Of a DNA stretch of 64,000 nucleotides, positions 35,175 to 43,103 are shown one piece after another (the stretch's first letter is position 1; the number at the start of each line of letters is the position of its first letter). Source of the stretch: Streptomyces sp. NBC_00078 (lineage in GTDB: Bacteria > Actinomycetota > Actinomycetes > Streptomycetales > Streptomycetaceae); the NCBI RefSeq assembly GCF_026343335.1, contig NZ_JAPELX010000001.1:3410001-3474000 (forward strand), given 5' to 3'. Below the pieces are notes generated by a model. That model was not told the origin of the DNA. It searched no databases and was given only the letters and a program-made list of their open reading frames with translations. Both the position numbers and the translations under genes were made by a program.

Positions 35175-35531
35175 CTACAGGTACAGGCCCGTCGCGTCCT
35201 CCGACCCCTCGAACCGGTCGGCGGCCACGGCATGCAGATCCCGCTCACGCATCAGCACGTACGCCACACCCCGCACCTCGACCTCGGCACGGTCCTCGGG
35301 GTCGTACAGAACCCGGTCGCCCGGCTCCACCGTGCGCACGTTCTGGCCGACGGCCACGACCTCGGCCCAGGCCAGCCGCCTCCCGACCGCGGCGGTCGCG
35401 GGAATCAGGATGCCCCCGCCGGACCGACGCTCACCGTCCCCGGTCTCCTGCCGCACGAGAACCCGGTCGTGCAGCATCCGGATGGGCAGCTTGTCGTGCC
35501 GCGGGCCGTGCTCGTTTCTCTTGGCGCTCAC
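35175..35531 (-). CDS. GroES-like co-chaperonin
   Basis: This 118-residue protein has the GroES (Cpn10) fold signature: PIRMLHDRVLVRQETGDGER near residues 16-35, SGGGILIPATA, a mobile-loop equivalent, then VVAVGQNVRTVEPGDRVLYD and a final YVLMRERDLHAV. It is longer than classical GroES (about 100 residues) with extra residues at both ends. No groEL lies beside it, so it is a second, standalone GroES-type protein, as seen in streptomycetes besides the main groES-groEL1 operon. Whether it caps GroEL is unknown. It converges on the PBP gene across a terminator. Confidence 0.85.
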   Translation of the reverse strand: MSAKRNEHGPRHDKLPIRMLHDRVLVRQETGDGERRSGGGILIPATAAVGRRLAWAEVVAVGQNVRTVEPGDRVLYDPEDRAEVEVRGVAYVLMRERDLHAVAADRFEGSEDATGLYL

Positions 35532-35554
35532 GCCCTTGAACCTACCGCTCCCAC

Positions 35555-35884
35555 TCAGCTCCTGCGCCGCCGGGTACCGAGGGCGAGCAGCCCCACGAGC
35601 CCCACGGCGACGAGCGCGACGGGCACCACCCGCTCCAGCCGGGGCGCCCCCTCCTCGTCGACGAACCGCGCCTTCACATCGCTCACGACCTTGTTGACCT
35701 CGACATAGGCCCGCCCCAGCGTGTGATCGATGTTCGACACGACCTTGGCCTTTGCATCCCCGACGATCGTCTTGGGATGCACCCGCACCCCGATCTCGTC
35801 GAGGGTCTCGGCCAGCACATTGCGGCGGCGCTTGATGTCCGCCTCGATCTGCGCCGGGGTTCTGGTGTCCGACGTGTCCGCCAC
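35555..35884 (-). CDS. DUF3618 small membrane protein
   Basis: This 109-residue protein starts at GTG 35884. It contains the DUF3618 pattern RTPAQIEADIKRRRNVLAET at residues 7-26, LDEIGVRVHPK, and a C-terminal membrane helix (VVPVALVAVGLVGLLALG) followed by RRRRS. These proteins are predicted to be inner-membrane anchored with a helical N-terminal cytosolic part and occur next to the bcp peroxiredoxin gene in Streptomyces; the function is unknown. It is divergent from bcp with a 93-bp gap. Confidence 0.87.
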   Translation of the reverse strand: MADTSDTRTPAQIEADIKRRRNVLAETLDEIGVRVHPKTIVGDAKAKVVSNIDHTLGRAYVEVNKVVSDVKARFVDEEGAPRLERVVPVALVAVGLVGLLALGTRRRRS

Positions 35885-35977
35885 CGTAACGCCTCCGAAG
35901 TCTGGTGAGGGTGTTCCGGACAGTCTGTCAGCTCTTGGGGTGCCCGCACTGTCAGCACCCCCGGTTAGGCTGACCAG

Positions 35978-36445
35978 ATGAGCGAGCGACTCCAGCCCGG
36001 GGACGTGGCCCCCGACTTCACCCTCCCCGACGCCGACGGCAATGAGGTGTCCCTGTCGTCCCACAAGGGCCGCAAGGTCATCGTCTACTTCTACCCCGCG
36101 GCCCTGACGCCGGGTTGCACCAAGCAGGCCTGCGACTTCACGGACAACCTGGAACTCCTGACGGGCGCCGGCTACGACGTCCTCGGCATCTCCCCGGACA
36201 AGCCGGAGAAGCTGGCGAAGTTCCGCGAGAAGGAGTCCCTGAAGGTCACGCTCCTGGCCGACCCGGAGAAGACCGTCACGGAGTCCTACGGCGCCTACGG
36301 CGAGAAGAAGAACTACGGCAAGACCTACATGGGCATCATCCGCTCCACGATCGTCGTGGACGAGGAGGGCAAGGTCGAACGGGCCCTGTACAACGTCCGC
36401 GCGACGGGCCACGTGGCGAAGATCATCAAGGACCTGGGTATCTGA
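35978..36445 (+). CDS. bcp: Thioredoxin-dependent thiol peroxidase (Bcp/PrxQ)
   Basis: This 155-residue cytosolic peroxiredoxin reduces H2O2 and organic peroxides using thioredoxin. The peroxidatic site is YPAALTPGCTKQACDF, with Cys47 as peroxidatic and Cys52 as resolving cysteine, the CxxxxC spacing of PrxQ/Bcp. It starts APDFTLPDADGNEVSLS. Later conserved features are YGAYGEKKNYGKTYMGIIRST and FVVDEEGK-like IVVDEEGK. Full length. ATG 35978 is preceded by a short leader shared with the divergent DUF3618 gene. Confidence 0.95.
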   Translation: MSERLQPGDVAPDFTLPDADGNEVSLSSHKGRKVIVYFYPAALTPGCTKQACDFTDNLELLTGAGYDVLGISPDKPEKLAKFREKESLKVTLLADPEKTVTESYGAYGEKKNYGKTYMGIIRSTIVVDEEGKVERALYNVRATGHVAKIIKDLGI

Positions 36446-36581
36446 GGATCCATTGTCCGCTGGGCGAGCGGCTCGTACCGGGTCCCGGTGCGGGCCGTTT
36501 TGCGTTTCGGGCGTGACTGTCCGATAAACGGTTCGTTACTCCATGCGAAGTCACGAACTGACAGTCGAGCCGGGGGAACGC

Positions 36582-38288
36582 ATGGGCGTGCGGAGCGCAT
36601 CGGAACGATCGGGCACATACAGCAGGGAACGGCTTGCGCCAGAGGTGGCCAGGGCGCACAACTGGGCCGACCTGATGCGACGCCTCAGCCTCAGCCCGAG
36701 TGGTGGCCAACGGCGGGTGCTACAGCAGCAGGTGACGCGTCACGGACTTGACACCAGCCACTTCGTCAAGCGCAGCCCATGGCGTAAGTACCCCGACGAG
36801 GCCATCGCCGATGCCGCGGCCTCGTCGTCATCGCTGAGGGAAGTAGCCTTGAAGCTGGGTGCCACCCCGGCCATGGGAACCCTCTCGCACATCCGACGCC
36901 GCATCGACGCAGCGGGCATCGATATCGGCCACTTCCCCGGCATCGACCGCCCCGAACTGGACCTTCCCTTCACACCGGAAGAACTCCGGGCGGCTGCCGT
37001 CTCAGCTACGAGCGTGCGCGGTGTGGCCCGCGCTCTGGGTGTGCCGGATGACAGCCGGTCCAGGGCGACGCTGAGCCGCATGCTTGCAACTCAGCACATC
37101 GACACCGGCCACTTCTCCCATCGGCGAGTGGCAATCCCCGAGGACAGGCTGCGGAACCTGGTGCGGATCTCGACCAGTTACGCCGACGTCATGCGCGGTC
37201 TCGACATGGACGTCAATGACACCAATCACCGGCGCGTACAGCGCGCAGCCTCCCGCCTCGGTCTCGACACCAGCCACTTCAGACGACGGTCCTGGAGTCG
37301 GACCGAGCGCCCCGCGCCCCCATCGACTGCGCATCGGGTGCTGGTGATGCTGCCGGATCAAGCCGGGCGGACGAACAGGACCCGACTTCACCAGGCCCTG
37401 ACCGAAATCGGGGTGCCGTACGCCTGTGAAGAGTGCGGCAATACCGGCGAGTGGCGGGGACACCCCATTACTTTGCAGATCGACCACGTCAACGGGAGCT
37501 GGCGGGACAATCGCCGGGAGAACCTGCGCTACCTGTGCCCCAACTGCCATGCACTGACAGAGACGTGGTGCCGCCAGAAGAGCAAAGTCCCCTCGTCGGG
37601 TGAGCCGACGGCCCCGTACACTGAGTGCCGCCGGTCGAGCATCATGACCGTTTTGAGCGGCCGTGGCGGAATTGGCCTACGCGCAACACTTAGGATGTTG
37701 TGGGAGAAATCCCTTGAGGGTTCGAGTCCCTCCGGCCGCACGCCTTTGCATCGAAGGTCCACCCGGGATCGGGTGGACCTTCGATGCCGTCAGCCCAACA
37801 GCTCCCGCACCACCGGCACCAGCGCCCGGAACGCCTGCCCCCGGTGGCTGATCGCGTTCTTCTCCTCAGGGCTCAGCTCGGCGCACGTCCGCGACTCCCC
37901 CTCCGGCTGCAGGATCGGGTCGTACCCGAAGCCGTTCGTGCCGGTCGGGGCGTGCCGGAGCAGGCCCCGTAGCCGGCCCTCGACCACCCGCTCCGTGCCG
38001 TCGGGCAAGGCAAGTGCCGCCGCGCACGCGAAGTGCGCGCCCCGGTGTTCGTCGGCGATGTCGCCGAGCTGGGCCAGGAGCAGGTCGAGGTTGGCGCGGT
38101 CGTCGCCGTGCCTGCCCGCCCAGCGGGCCGAGAAGATGCCCGGTGCGCCGTTCAGGACGTCGACGCAGAGGCCGGAGTCGTCGGCGACGGCGGGCAGGCC
38201 GGTGGCCTGGGCCAGGGCGTGGGCCTTGAGCAGGGCGTTCTCGGCGAACGTCACGCCCGTTTCCTTGACGTCGGGGATGTCGGGGTAG
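36582..38288 (+). CDS. HNH endonuclease with four HTH-like repeats; 3' end runs into tRNA
   Basis: From ATG 36582 (GGGGGAA 4 nt upstream; ATG 36543 is an alternative) the protein has four about 36-residue helix-rich repeats, each ending LDTSHF or IDTGHF (near 36760, 36938, 37113 and 37276). An HNH nuclease follows: CEECGNTGEWRG, LQIDHVNGSWRDNRRENLRY, LCPNCHALTETW. Homology stops near 37590, but the frame has no stop until 38288. It reads through the tRNA-Leu gene and opposite rdgB, so the natural stop has probably been lost or frameshifted and the last 230 codons are not meaningful. Such repeat-HNH proteins are common in actinobacteria and their phages; DNA cleavage specificity is unknown. 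Confidence 0.55.
   Translation: MGVRSASERSGTYSRERLAPEVARAHNWADLMRRLSLSPSGGQRRVLQQQVTRHGLDTSHFVKRSPWRKYPDEAIADAAASSSSLREVALKLGATPAMGTLSHIRRRIDAAGIDIGHFPGIDRPELDLPFTPEELRAAAVSATSVRGVARALGVPDDSRSRATLSRMLATQHIDTGHFSHRRVAIPEDRLRNLVRISTSYADVMRGLDMDVNDTNHRRVQRAASRLGLDTSHFRRRSWSRTERPAPPSTAHRVLVMLPDQAGRTNRTRLHQALTEIGVPYACEECGNTGEWRGHPITLQIDHVNGSWRDNRRENLRYLCPNCHALTETWCRQKSKVPSSGEPTAPYTECRRSSIMTVLSGRGGIGLRATLRMLWEKSLEGSSPSGRTPLHRRSTRDRVDLRCRQPNSSRTTGTSARNACPRWLIAFFSSGLSSAHVRDSPSGCRIGSYPKPFVPVGACRSRPRSRPSTTRSVPSGKASAAAHAKCAPRCSSAMSPSWARSRSRLARSSPCLPAQRAEKMPGAPFRTSTQRPESSATAGRPVAWARAWALSRAFSANVTPVSLTSGMSG
37657..37740 (+). tRNA. tRNA-Leu, anticodon TAG
   Basis: The 84-nt gene has acceptor arms GCGGCCG/CGGCCGC with discriminator A (37740) and a Leu-type D arm (GGCGGAATTGGCCTACGCGC). 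The anticodon stem is CAACA/TGTTG with loop CTTAGGA (anticodon TAG). It has the long variable arm expected for leucine (GGGA-GAAA-TCCC) and T arm GAGGG-TTCGAGT-CCCTC. CCA is not encoded. TACACT at 37617 could be its -10 box. Confidence 0.95.
37748..37787. terminator. Perfect 18-bp hairpin after tRNA-Leu and rdgB
   Basis: An 18-bp perfect stem (37748-37765 with 37770-37787) around a 4-nt loop GGAT lies between the tRNA gene and the 3' end of rdgB. It is a strong bidirectional terminator and could also end the HNH transcript. Confidence 0.85.
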
Positions 38289-38392
38289 GCGTCCGCGCCG
38301 ACCAGTTCGTGGGGCAGGCCCGCGTCGGCGAGGATGGCCCTGAGTTCGGTGATCTTTCCGGCGTTGCGGGTGGCGAGGATCAAGCGCGTCAT
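37790..38392 (-). CDS. rdgB: dITP/XTP pyrophosphatase (RdgB/HAM1)
   Basis: This 200-residue enzyme hydrolyses dITP, ITP and XTP to monophosphates and keeps deaminated purines out of DNA and RNA. The N-terminal TRLILATRNAGKITELRAIL, then TFAENALLKAHALA, the catalytic/metal block AVADDSGLCVDVLNGAPGIF SARWAG (written as two pieces) and NGFGYDPIL, EKNAISHRGQA are all present. Length is normal. It lies 262 bp before the RNase PH gene on the same strand with a small lipoprotein gene between; rph-rdgB linkage is conserved across actinobacteria. Confidence 0.96.
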   Translation of the reverse strand: MTRLILATRNAGKITELRAILADAGLPHELVGADAYPDIPDVKETGVTFAENALLKAHALAQATGLPAVADDSGLCVDVLNGAPGIFSARWAGRHGDDRANLDLLLAQLGDIADEHRGAHFACAAALALPDGTERVVEGRLRGLLRHAPTGTNGFGYDPILQPEGESRTCAELSPEEKNAISHRGQAFRALVPVVRELLG

Positions 38393-38426
38393 GGGGTCCA
38401 GTATTCCGGTCCCGGCGGACGGGCTC

Positions 38427-38834
38427 CTACGAGGTGCAGACCTTCGTGAGTTCGCCTGCCGCGTCGGTGACCGGGCTGATGTCCGGGGTGTTGTCGCCGT
38501 TCTTGACGGCCGTGCGGACGTTGCCGACGGCCTTGTTCAGGTCGTCGACCGCCTTGTTGACGTCGGCGTTGTCGGTCTTGTCGCCTATCTTGTCGAGGTT
38601 CTTGTCGATGGAGGCGAGGGATTCGTCGAGCTGGCCGGGGTCGTTCGAGGCGTTCTCGACTGCCTGCTGGAGGTCGGTGACGCTGTCGGCGATGGTGTCG
38701 GCGGTCTGGACGCAGTCCAGGGCCTTGTCGACGGCGTCGCAGCCGGTGGTGAGGCCCACGGTCAGCCCGATGGCTGCCAGTGCGGCGACGGTGGTGGAGA
38801 TGCGGCGACTGCGGCGGCCTCGGCTCGCGGCCAT
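38427..38834 (-). CDS. Small helical lipoprotein
   Basis: This 135-residue protein starts at ATG 38834, with GGGAGGA 8 nt upstream. A basic N-terminus and hydrophobic helix (STTVAALAAIGLTVGL) lead to an LTTGC lipobox (Cys32), so it should be a lipid-anchored surface protein. The rest is helical and Asp/Asn/Lys-rich, with heptad-like repeats (SIDKNLDKIGDKTDNADVNK). No domain is recognised. It sits between rdgB and rph. Function unknown. Confidence 0.82.
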   Translation of the reverse strand: MAASRGRRSRRISTTVAALAAIGLTVGLTTGCDAVDKALDCVQTADTIADSVTDLQQAVENASNDPGQLDESLASIDKNLDKIGDKTDNADVNKAVDDLNKAVGNVRTAVKNGDNTPDISPVTDAAGELTKVCTS

Positions 38835-38976
38835 GACTGTGGTCCTCCCGTGTCCAGGCCCGTGGGCCCCCCGTGCTGGTCGGGCGCACGGTGGTGTGCC
38901 GTGCGCCCGCATCCGTACAGACGCGGGGACGGGCCTCGGGGGTTGCCCCGGCGGCCGCCCTTTCTTGGCGCGTCCT

Positions 38977-39714
38977 TTACTTTTCGAGGACCGTATCAAG
39001 CGCCTTGCGCTGAAGGACAGCGAGTTCTTCACAGCCCGAAACGGCCAGGTCCAGAAGGGAGTTGAGCTCCTCGCGGGCGAAGGGTTCGGCCTCGGCGGTG
39101 CCCTGGACCTCGACGAAGCGGCCGTCGCCGGTGCAGACGACGTTCATGTCGGTGTCGGCCTTCACGTCCTCCACGTAGCAGAGGTCCAGGAGGGGGACGC
39201 CGCCGACGATGCCGACCGAGACCGCCGAGACCGTGCCGGTGAGCGGCTGGCGGCCGGCCTTGATCAGTTTCCTGCCCTGGGCCCAGGCGACGGCGTCGGC
39301 CAGGGCCACGTAGGCGCCGGTGATGGCCGCGGTGCGGGTGCCGCCGTCGGCCTGGAGGACGTCGCAGTCGAGGACGATGGTGTTCTCGCCGAGCGCCTTG
39401 TAGTCGATGACGGCGCGCAGGGAGCGGCCGATGAGGCGGCTGATCTCGTGGGTGCGGCCGCCGATCTTGCCGCGTACGGACTCGCGGTCGCCGCGGGTGT
39501 TGGTGGCGCGGGGAAGCATGGAGTACTCGGCGGTGACCCAGCCCTCGCCGCTGCCCTTGCGCCAGCGGGGGACGCCTTCGGTGACGGAGGCGGTACAGAA
39601 GACCTTGGTGTCGCCGAAGGAGACGAGGACGGAGCCCTCGGCGTGCTTGCTCCAGCCGCGTTCGATGGTGATCGGGCGGAGTTGTTCGGGGGTGCGGCCG
39701 TCGATTCGAGACAT
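38977..39714 (-). CDS. rph: Ribonuclease PH
   Basis: This 245-residue phosphorolytic 3'-5' exoribonuclease trims tRNA 3' ends. It has the usual start [19 protein letters not shown], then [72 protein letters not shown] and [12 protein letters not shown]-like [19 protein letters not shown]. Residues for phosphate binding and the hexamer interface appear intact. It is full length. A longer in-frame reading on the opposite strand is only a GC artefact. Confidence 0.97.
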   Translation of the reverse strand: MSRIDGRTPEQLRPITIERGWSKHAEGSVLVSFGDTKVFCTASVTEGVPRWRKGSGEGWVTAEYSMLPRATNTRGDRESVRGKIGGRTHEISRLIGRSLRAVIDYKALGENTIVLDCDVLQADGGTRTAAITGAYVALADAVAWAQGRKLIKAGRQPLTGTVSAVSVGIVGGVPLLDLCYVEDVKADTDMNVVCTGDGRFVEVQGTAEAEPFAREELNSLLDLAVSGCEELAVLQRKALDTVLEK

Positions 39715-39738
39715 GCGTCGAGCCTAGTCGCAGTAGCG

Positions 39739-39774
39739 GACAGGGCCCCTCCCGCGGTGGGAAGGGGCCCTGTC
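39739..39774 (-). terminator. Terminator downstream of nagF
   Basis: GACAGGGCCCCTCCC pairs with TGGGAAGGGGCCCTGTC with one bulged base. It lies between the nagF stop and the rph start, both on the minus strand. Confidence 0.7.
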
Positions 39775-39780
39775 AAGGGA

Positions 39781-39826
39781 ACCGGGGGTTCGCGAACCCG
39801 GGGTTCATGAACCGGGGGTTCGCGAA
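39781..39826. repeat. Direct repeat ACCGGGGGTTCGCGAA, two copies
   Basis: Copies lie at 39781-39796 and 39811-39826, a 30-bp period, with related GGGGTTCA motifs between and after. It lies just 3' of nagF. The role is unknown; slippage is likely. Confidence 0.5.
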
Positions 39827-39834
39827 AGGGGGGT

Positions 39835-40068
39835 TCACATCATGTCTTCGATCTCCGCTGCGATGGGGTCGGCGTCGGTGCCGATGACGACCTGGATCGC
39901 GGTGCCCATCTTGACGACGCCGTGTGCACCGGCGGCCTTCAGGGCTGCTTCGTCGACCTTGCCTGCGTCGACGACCTCGGTGCGCAGGCGGGTGATGCAG
40001 CCTTCGACCTCTTCGATGTTGTCGATGCCCCCGAGCCCTGCAACGATCTTCTCAGCCTTGGTGGCCAT
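39835..40068 (-). CDS. nagF: GlcNAc PTS enzyme IIB (NagF)
   Basis: This 77-residue EIIB protein receives phosphate from EIIA (Crr) on Cys24 (VEGCITRLR) and passes it to N-acetylglucosamine during uptake through NagE2. The remaining domain is typical: KIVAGLGGIDNI, DEAALKAAGAHGVVKMG, QVVIGTDADPIA. It is divergent from nagE1 across a DasR-type operator, the arrangement known in S. coelicolor (nagF, nagE1, nagE2 = SCO2905-2907). It starts at ATG 40068, with AGGAGACAG upstream. Confidence 0.93.
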   Translation of the reverse strand: MATKAEKIVAGLGGIDNIEEVEGCITRLRTEVVDAGKVDEAALKAAGAHGVVKMGTAIQVVIGTDADPIAAEIEDMM

Positions 40069-40159
40069 GTCTGTCTCCTCACGCACGGTTGGCTCATCTT
40101 CGCGAGCGATTGCGTCGTGCGTACCGAAGGATGACGTCACAGCAGCCGTATCGCCCGTA

Positions 40160-40175
40160 ACTGGTCTACACCACC
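40160..40175. promoter_or_regulatory. DasR-responsive element (dre) between nagF and nagE1
   Basis: ACTGGTCTACACCACC matches the dre consensus around TGGTCTAGACCA at nearly all positions. It sits in the divergent promoter region 20 bp before nagE1. DasR (GntR family) repression, relieved by glucosamine-6-phosphate, is established for these genes in S. coelicolor. Confidence 0.82.
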
Positions 40176-40195
40176 TGGCAGGCGGTCGCCAACCC

Positions 40196-41500
40196 ATGAG
40201 CGAATCCATGAGTGCCGAGGCTGGGATCACGCCTGCACGCCGGCGGTGGGACGCCTTGTTCCAGGGGCTGCAGAAGATGGGCCGCAGCCTCCAGCTCCCC
40301 ATCGCGGTGCTGCCTGCCGCGGGCATCCTGAACCGGCTCGGCCAGCCGGACGTGTTCGGGGACGACGGGCTGGGGTGGACGAACGTATCGAAGGTGATGG
40401 GCGGTGCGGGCGGCGCGCTGCTCGACGGTCAGCTGGGTCTGCCGCTGTTGTTCTGTGTGGGCGTGTCCATCGGCATGGCGAAGAAGGCGGACGGGTCGAC
40501 GGCGCTGGCGGCGCTGGCGGGGTTTCTCGTCTACTACAACGTGCTGTTGCAGTTCCCGAAGGACTGCCCTTCCGGTTCGAAGGCTCTTACCGGCATCGGC
40601 TGCCAGGCGACGGTCGACCAGACGGTGGTGGCGTTCAGCTACGAGAATCCGGGTGTCTTCGGCGGCATCGTGATGGGTCTGCTGACGGCCTTTTTCTGGC
40701 AGCGCTACCACCGTACGAAGCTCGTGGACTGGCTGGGGTTCTTCAACGGGCGGCGGCTGGTCCCGATCATCATGGCGTTCGTCGGGATCGTGTTCGCGTC
40801 GTTGTGTCTGTGGATCTGGCCGCCGATCGGTGACGGGCTGGAGAGTTTCTCCGACTGGCTGAGTGATCTGGGCGCTTGGGGTGCGGGGGTGTTCGGTGTC
40901 GCGAACCGGGCGCTGCTGGTGATCGGCCTGCACCAGTTCCTGAACGTGCCCATCTGGTTCCAGTTCGGCAGTTTCACGAAGCCGGACGGGTCGGTGGTCC
41001 ACGGTGACATCAACATGTTCCTGGCGGGTGATCCGAACGCGGGGCAGTTCACCTCGGGCTTCTTCCCGATCATGATGTTCGCGTTGCCGGCGGCCGCGTT
41101 GGCGATGACGCACTGTGCGAAGCCGAGTCGGCGCAAGGAGGTCGGCGGGCTGATGCCGTCCGTCGCCCTGACGTCGTTCGTCACGGGGATCACCGAGCCG
41201 ATCGAGTACTCGTTCCTGTTCATCGCGCCGGTGCTGTATGCGATCCACGCGGTGCTGACGGGTGTGTCGATGGCGGTGACGTGGGGGCTCGGGGTGCATG
41301 ACGGCTTCAGCTTCTCGGCCGGCCTCATCGACTACATCATCAACTGGAACCTGGCGACGAAACCGTGGGCGATCATCCCGATCGGCCTGTGCTTCGCCGC
41401 CGCGTACTACGTGATCTTCCGTTTCGCGATCACGAGGTTCGATCTGAAGACTCCTGGGCGGGAGCCGGAGGAGGAGCGGGAGGACGTCACGAAGGCCTGA
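40196..41500 (+). CDS. nagE1: PTS enzyme IIC, GlcNAc family (NagE1)
   Basis: This 434-residue EIIC membrane permease of the glucose/GlcNAc family has about ten helices. Landmarks are QLPIAVLPAAGILNRLGQPD, GVSIGMAKKADGSTALAAL, WLGFFNGRRLVPI and the sugar-site loop VTGITEPIEYSFLFIAP (GITEP motif with the catalytic Glu). Starts are ATG 40196 or ATG 40208; neither has a strong Shine-Dalgarno. In S. coelicolor NagE1 is the paralogue of the main GlcNAc permease NagE2 and is little used. It is followed by a terminator and by nagE2 in the same direction. Confidence 0.92.
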   Translation: MSESMSAEAGITPARRRWDALFQGLQKMGRSLQLPIAVLPAAGILNRLGQPDVFGDDGLGWTNVSKVMGGAGGALLDGQLGLPLLFCVGVSIGMAKKADGSTALAALAGFLVYYNVLLQFPKDCPSGSKALTGIGCQATVDQTVVAFSYENPGVFGGIVMGLLTAFFWQRYHRTKLVDWLGFFNGRRLVPIIMAFVGIVFASLCLWIWPPIGDGLESFSDWLSDLGAWGAGVFGVANRALLVIGLHQFLNVPIWFQFGSFTKPDGSVVHGDINMFLAGDPNAGQFTSGFFPIMMFALPAAALAMTHCAKPSRRKEVGGLMPSVALTSFVTGITEPIEYSFLFIAPVLYAIHAVLTGVSMAVTWGLGVHDGFSFSAGLIDYIINWNLATKPWAIIPIGLCFAAAYYVIFRFAITRFDLKTPGREPEEEREDVTKA

Positions 41501-41526
41501 CAGGGGCCGTACGCCAGAAGGAAGTT

Positions 41527-41554
41527 GGGCCCTCGGACCGCTGGTCCGGGGGCC
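41527..41554 (+). terminator. Terminator downstream of nagE1
   Basis: GGGCCCTCGGACC and GGTCCGGGGGCC form a GC-rich stem with a 3-nt loop (one wobble pair), 26 bp after the nagE1 stop. Confidence 0.7.
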
Positions 41555-41665
41555 TTCGCCATGCCGCGCGAGGGGGCGAGGGAAGATCGTTCGAGCTGCA
41601 CGGTGCGTAGGGCTCCGGTTGCAGGATTCGCGGGTTCCTTTATGCGGACTTCATCTGCTACAACA

Positions 41666-41692
41666 GGTCTACACCACTGAGTGGTGTAGACC
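41666..41692. promoter_or_regulatory. Double dre (DasR) operator upstream of nagE2
   Basis: GGTCTACACCAC-TGA-GTGGTGTAGACC is a perfect 12-bp inverted repeat. Each half also forms part of a dre site (CAGGTCTACACCACT and AGTGGTGTAGACCAC), so two DasR dimers could bind side by side, 22 bp before the nagE2 start. Confidence 0.88.
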
Positions 41693-41713
41693 ACCACCCG
41701 ATGGAGGAAGTCT

Positions 41714-43018
41714 ATGAGCACCGCCACCGCGCCAACGGCGGCCCCCACGAAGAAGTGGAGTTCAGGCCTGATCCAGGGCCTGCAGAAGGTAGGCCGCAGC
41801 CTGCAGCTTCCGATCGCCGTGCTGCCGGCGGCGGGCCTCCTGATGCGCCTGGGCCAGCCCGACGTCAAGGAAAAGCTGCACCTCCCGACTGACGTCGCGA
41901 AGGTCTTCGCCGGAGCGGGCGGCGTCCTGTTCGACAGCTCCTTCGGGCTTCCGCTGCTGTTCTGTATAGGCGTGGCCATCGGCTTCGCCAAGAAGGCCGA
42001 CGGCTCGACGGCACTCGCGGCCGTGGTCAGCTTCCTCACCTACTACGCGGTGATCCACCAGTTCCCGATCACGGACGGGCACGACGGCGCCACCTACACG
42101 CCGGTCGCGCCCTTCGGCGGCTTCTGGCAGAAGGGCCACGAGGCCGCCGCGGCCGCGACCTTCCAGAACCCGGGCGTACTCGGGGGCATCATCATCGGTC
42201 TGCTGACCGCCGTCCTGTGGCAGCGTTACCACCGCAAGAAGCTGGTGGACTGGCTCGGCTTCTTCAACGGCCGCAGGCTGGTGCCGATCATCATGGCCGT
42301 CGTCGGAGCCGCCCTCGGTGTCCTGGTCGTTCTCGGCTGGCAGCCCATCGGTGACGTCCTCACCAGCTTCGGCGAATGGATGACCGGGCTCGGTTCCGTC
42401 GGCGCGGCGCTCTTCGGTCTCATCAACCGTGCGCTGATCCCGATCGGTATGCACCAGTTCGTGAACTCGGTGGCCTGGTTCCAGATCGGCGACTACACCA
42501 ACTCCGCCGGCACCGTCTTCCACGGCGACCTGCCGCGCTTCTTCGCGGGTGACCCGCACGCGGGAATGTTCATGACCGGGTTCTTCCCGATCATGATGTT
42601 CGGCCTGCCGGCCGCAGCGCTGGCCATCGCGCACTCGGCTCGCCCCGAGCGCCGCAAGGCCGTGATGGGCATGATGGTGTCGCTGGCGCTGACGTCGTTC
42701 GTCACCGGCGTCACCGAGCCGATCGAGTTCTCGTTCATGTTCATCGCCCCGGTGCTGTACGCGATCCACGCGGTGCTCACCGCACTGTCGATGGCCGTGA
42801 CGTGGGCGCTGGGCATGCACATGGGCTTCAGCTTCTCGGCCGGCCTGACCGACGTGCTGATCAACTGGGGCATCTCCACCAAGCCCTGGCTGCTGATCCC
42901 GGTCGGGCTCGCCTTCGGCGCGATCTACTACGTCGTGTTCCGCTTCGCGATCACCAGGTTCAACCTCCCGACCCCGGGCCGCGAGCCGGACGAGGCCGAG
43001 GACCTCACAGCGGCGTGA
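41714..43018 (+). CDS. nagE2: PTS enzyme IIC, GlcNAc permease (NagE2)
   Basis: This 434-residue EIIC permease starts at ATG 41714 with GGAGGAAG 4 nt upstream. It is about 65 percent similar to NagE1 and shares its landmarks: QLPIAVLPAAGLLMRLGQPD, GVAIGFAKKADGSTALAAV, LGFFNGRRLVPIIMAV and VTGVTEPIEFSFMFIAP. It forms the GlcNAc transporter with NagF and general PTS proteins; GlcNAc uptake is the signal that couples feast or famine to development and antibiotic production in Streptomyces. The strong double dre site indicates tight DasR control. Confidence 0.94.
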   Translation: MSTATAPTAAPTKKWSSGLIQGLQKVGRSLQLPIAVLPAAGLLMRLGQPDVKEKLHLPTDVAKVFAGAGGVLFDSSFGLPLLFCIGVAIGFAKKADGSTALAAVVSFLTYYAVIHQFPITDGHDGATYTPVAPFGGFWQKGHEAAAAATFQNPGVLGGIIIGLLTAVLWQRYHRKKLVDWLGFFNGRRLVPIIMAVVGAALGVLVVLGWQPIGDVLTSFGEWMTGLGSVGAALFGLINRALIPIGMHQFVNSVAWFQIGDYTNSAGTVFHGDLPRFFAGDPHAGMFMTGFFPIMMFGLPAAALAIAHSARPERRKAVMGMMVSLALTSFVTGVTEPIEFSFMFIAPVLYAIHAVLTALSMAVTWALGMHMGFSFSAGLTDVLINWGISTKPWLLIPVGLAFGAIYYVVFRFAITRFNLPTPGREPDEAEDLTAA

Positions 43019-43040
43019 GACCCGCCGCAACGACATGACG

Positions 43041-43073
43041 AAGGCCCCGGAACCTGGAGGGTTCCGGGGCCTT
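43041..43073. terminator. Bidirectional terminator, nagE2 / MBL hydrolase
   Basis: AAGGCCCCGGAAC (43041-43053) pairs with GTTCCGGGGCCTT (43061-43073) in a 13-bp perfect stem between convergent genes. Confidence 0.85.
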
Positions 43074-43103
43074 CGCGCGCGTACTGCTCGAACCGCGCAC
43101 GCG

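Noticed and set aside
37719-37740. tRNA-Leu 3' end as an attachment site with a second copy
   Set aside because: I looked for a repeat of the tRNA 3' end elsewhere in the window and saw none, and no integrase gene is present.
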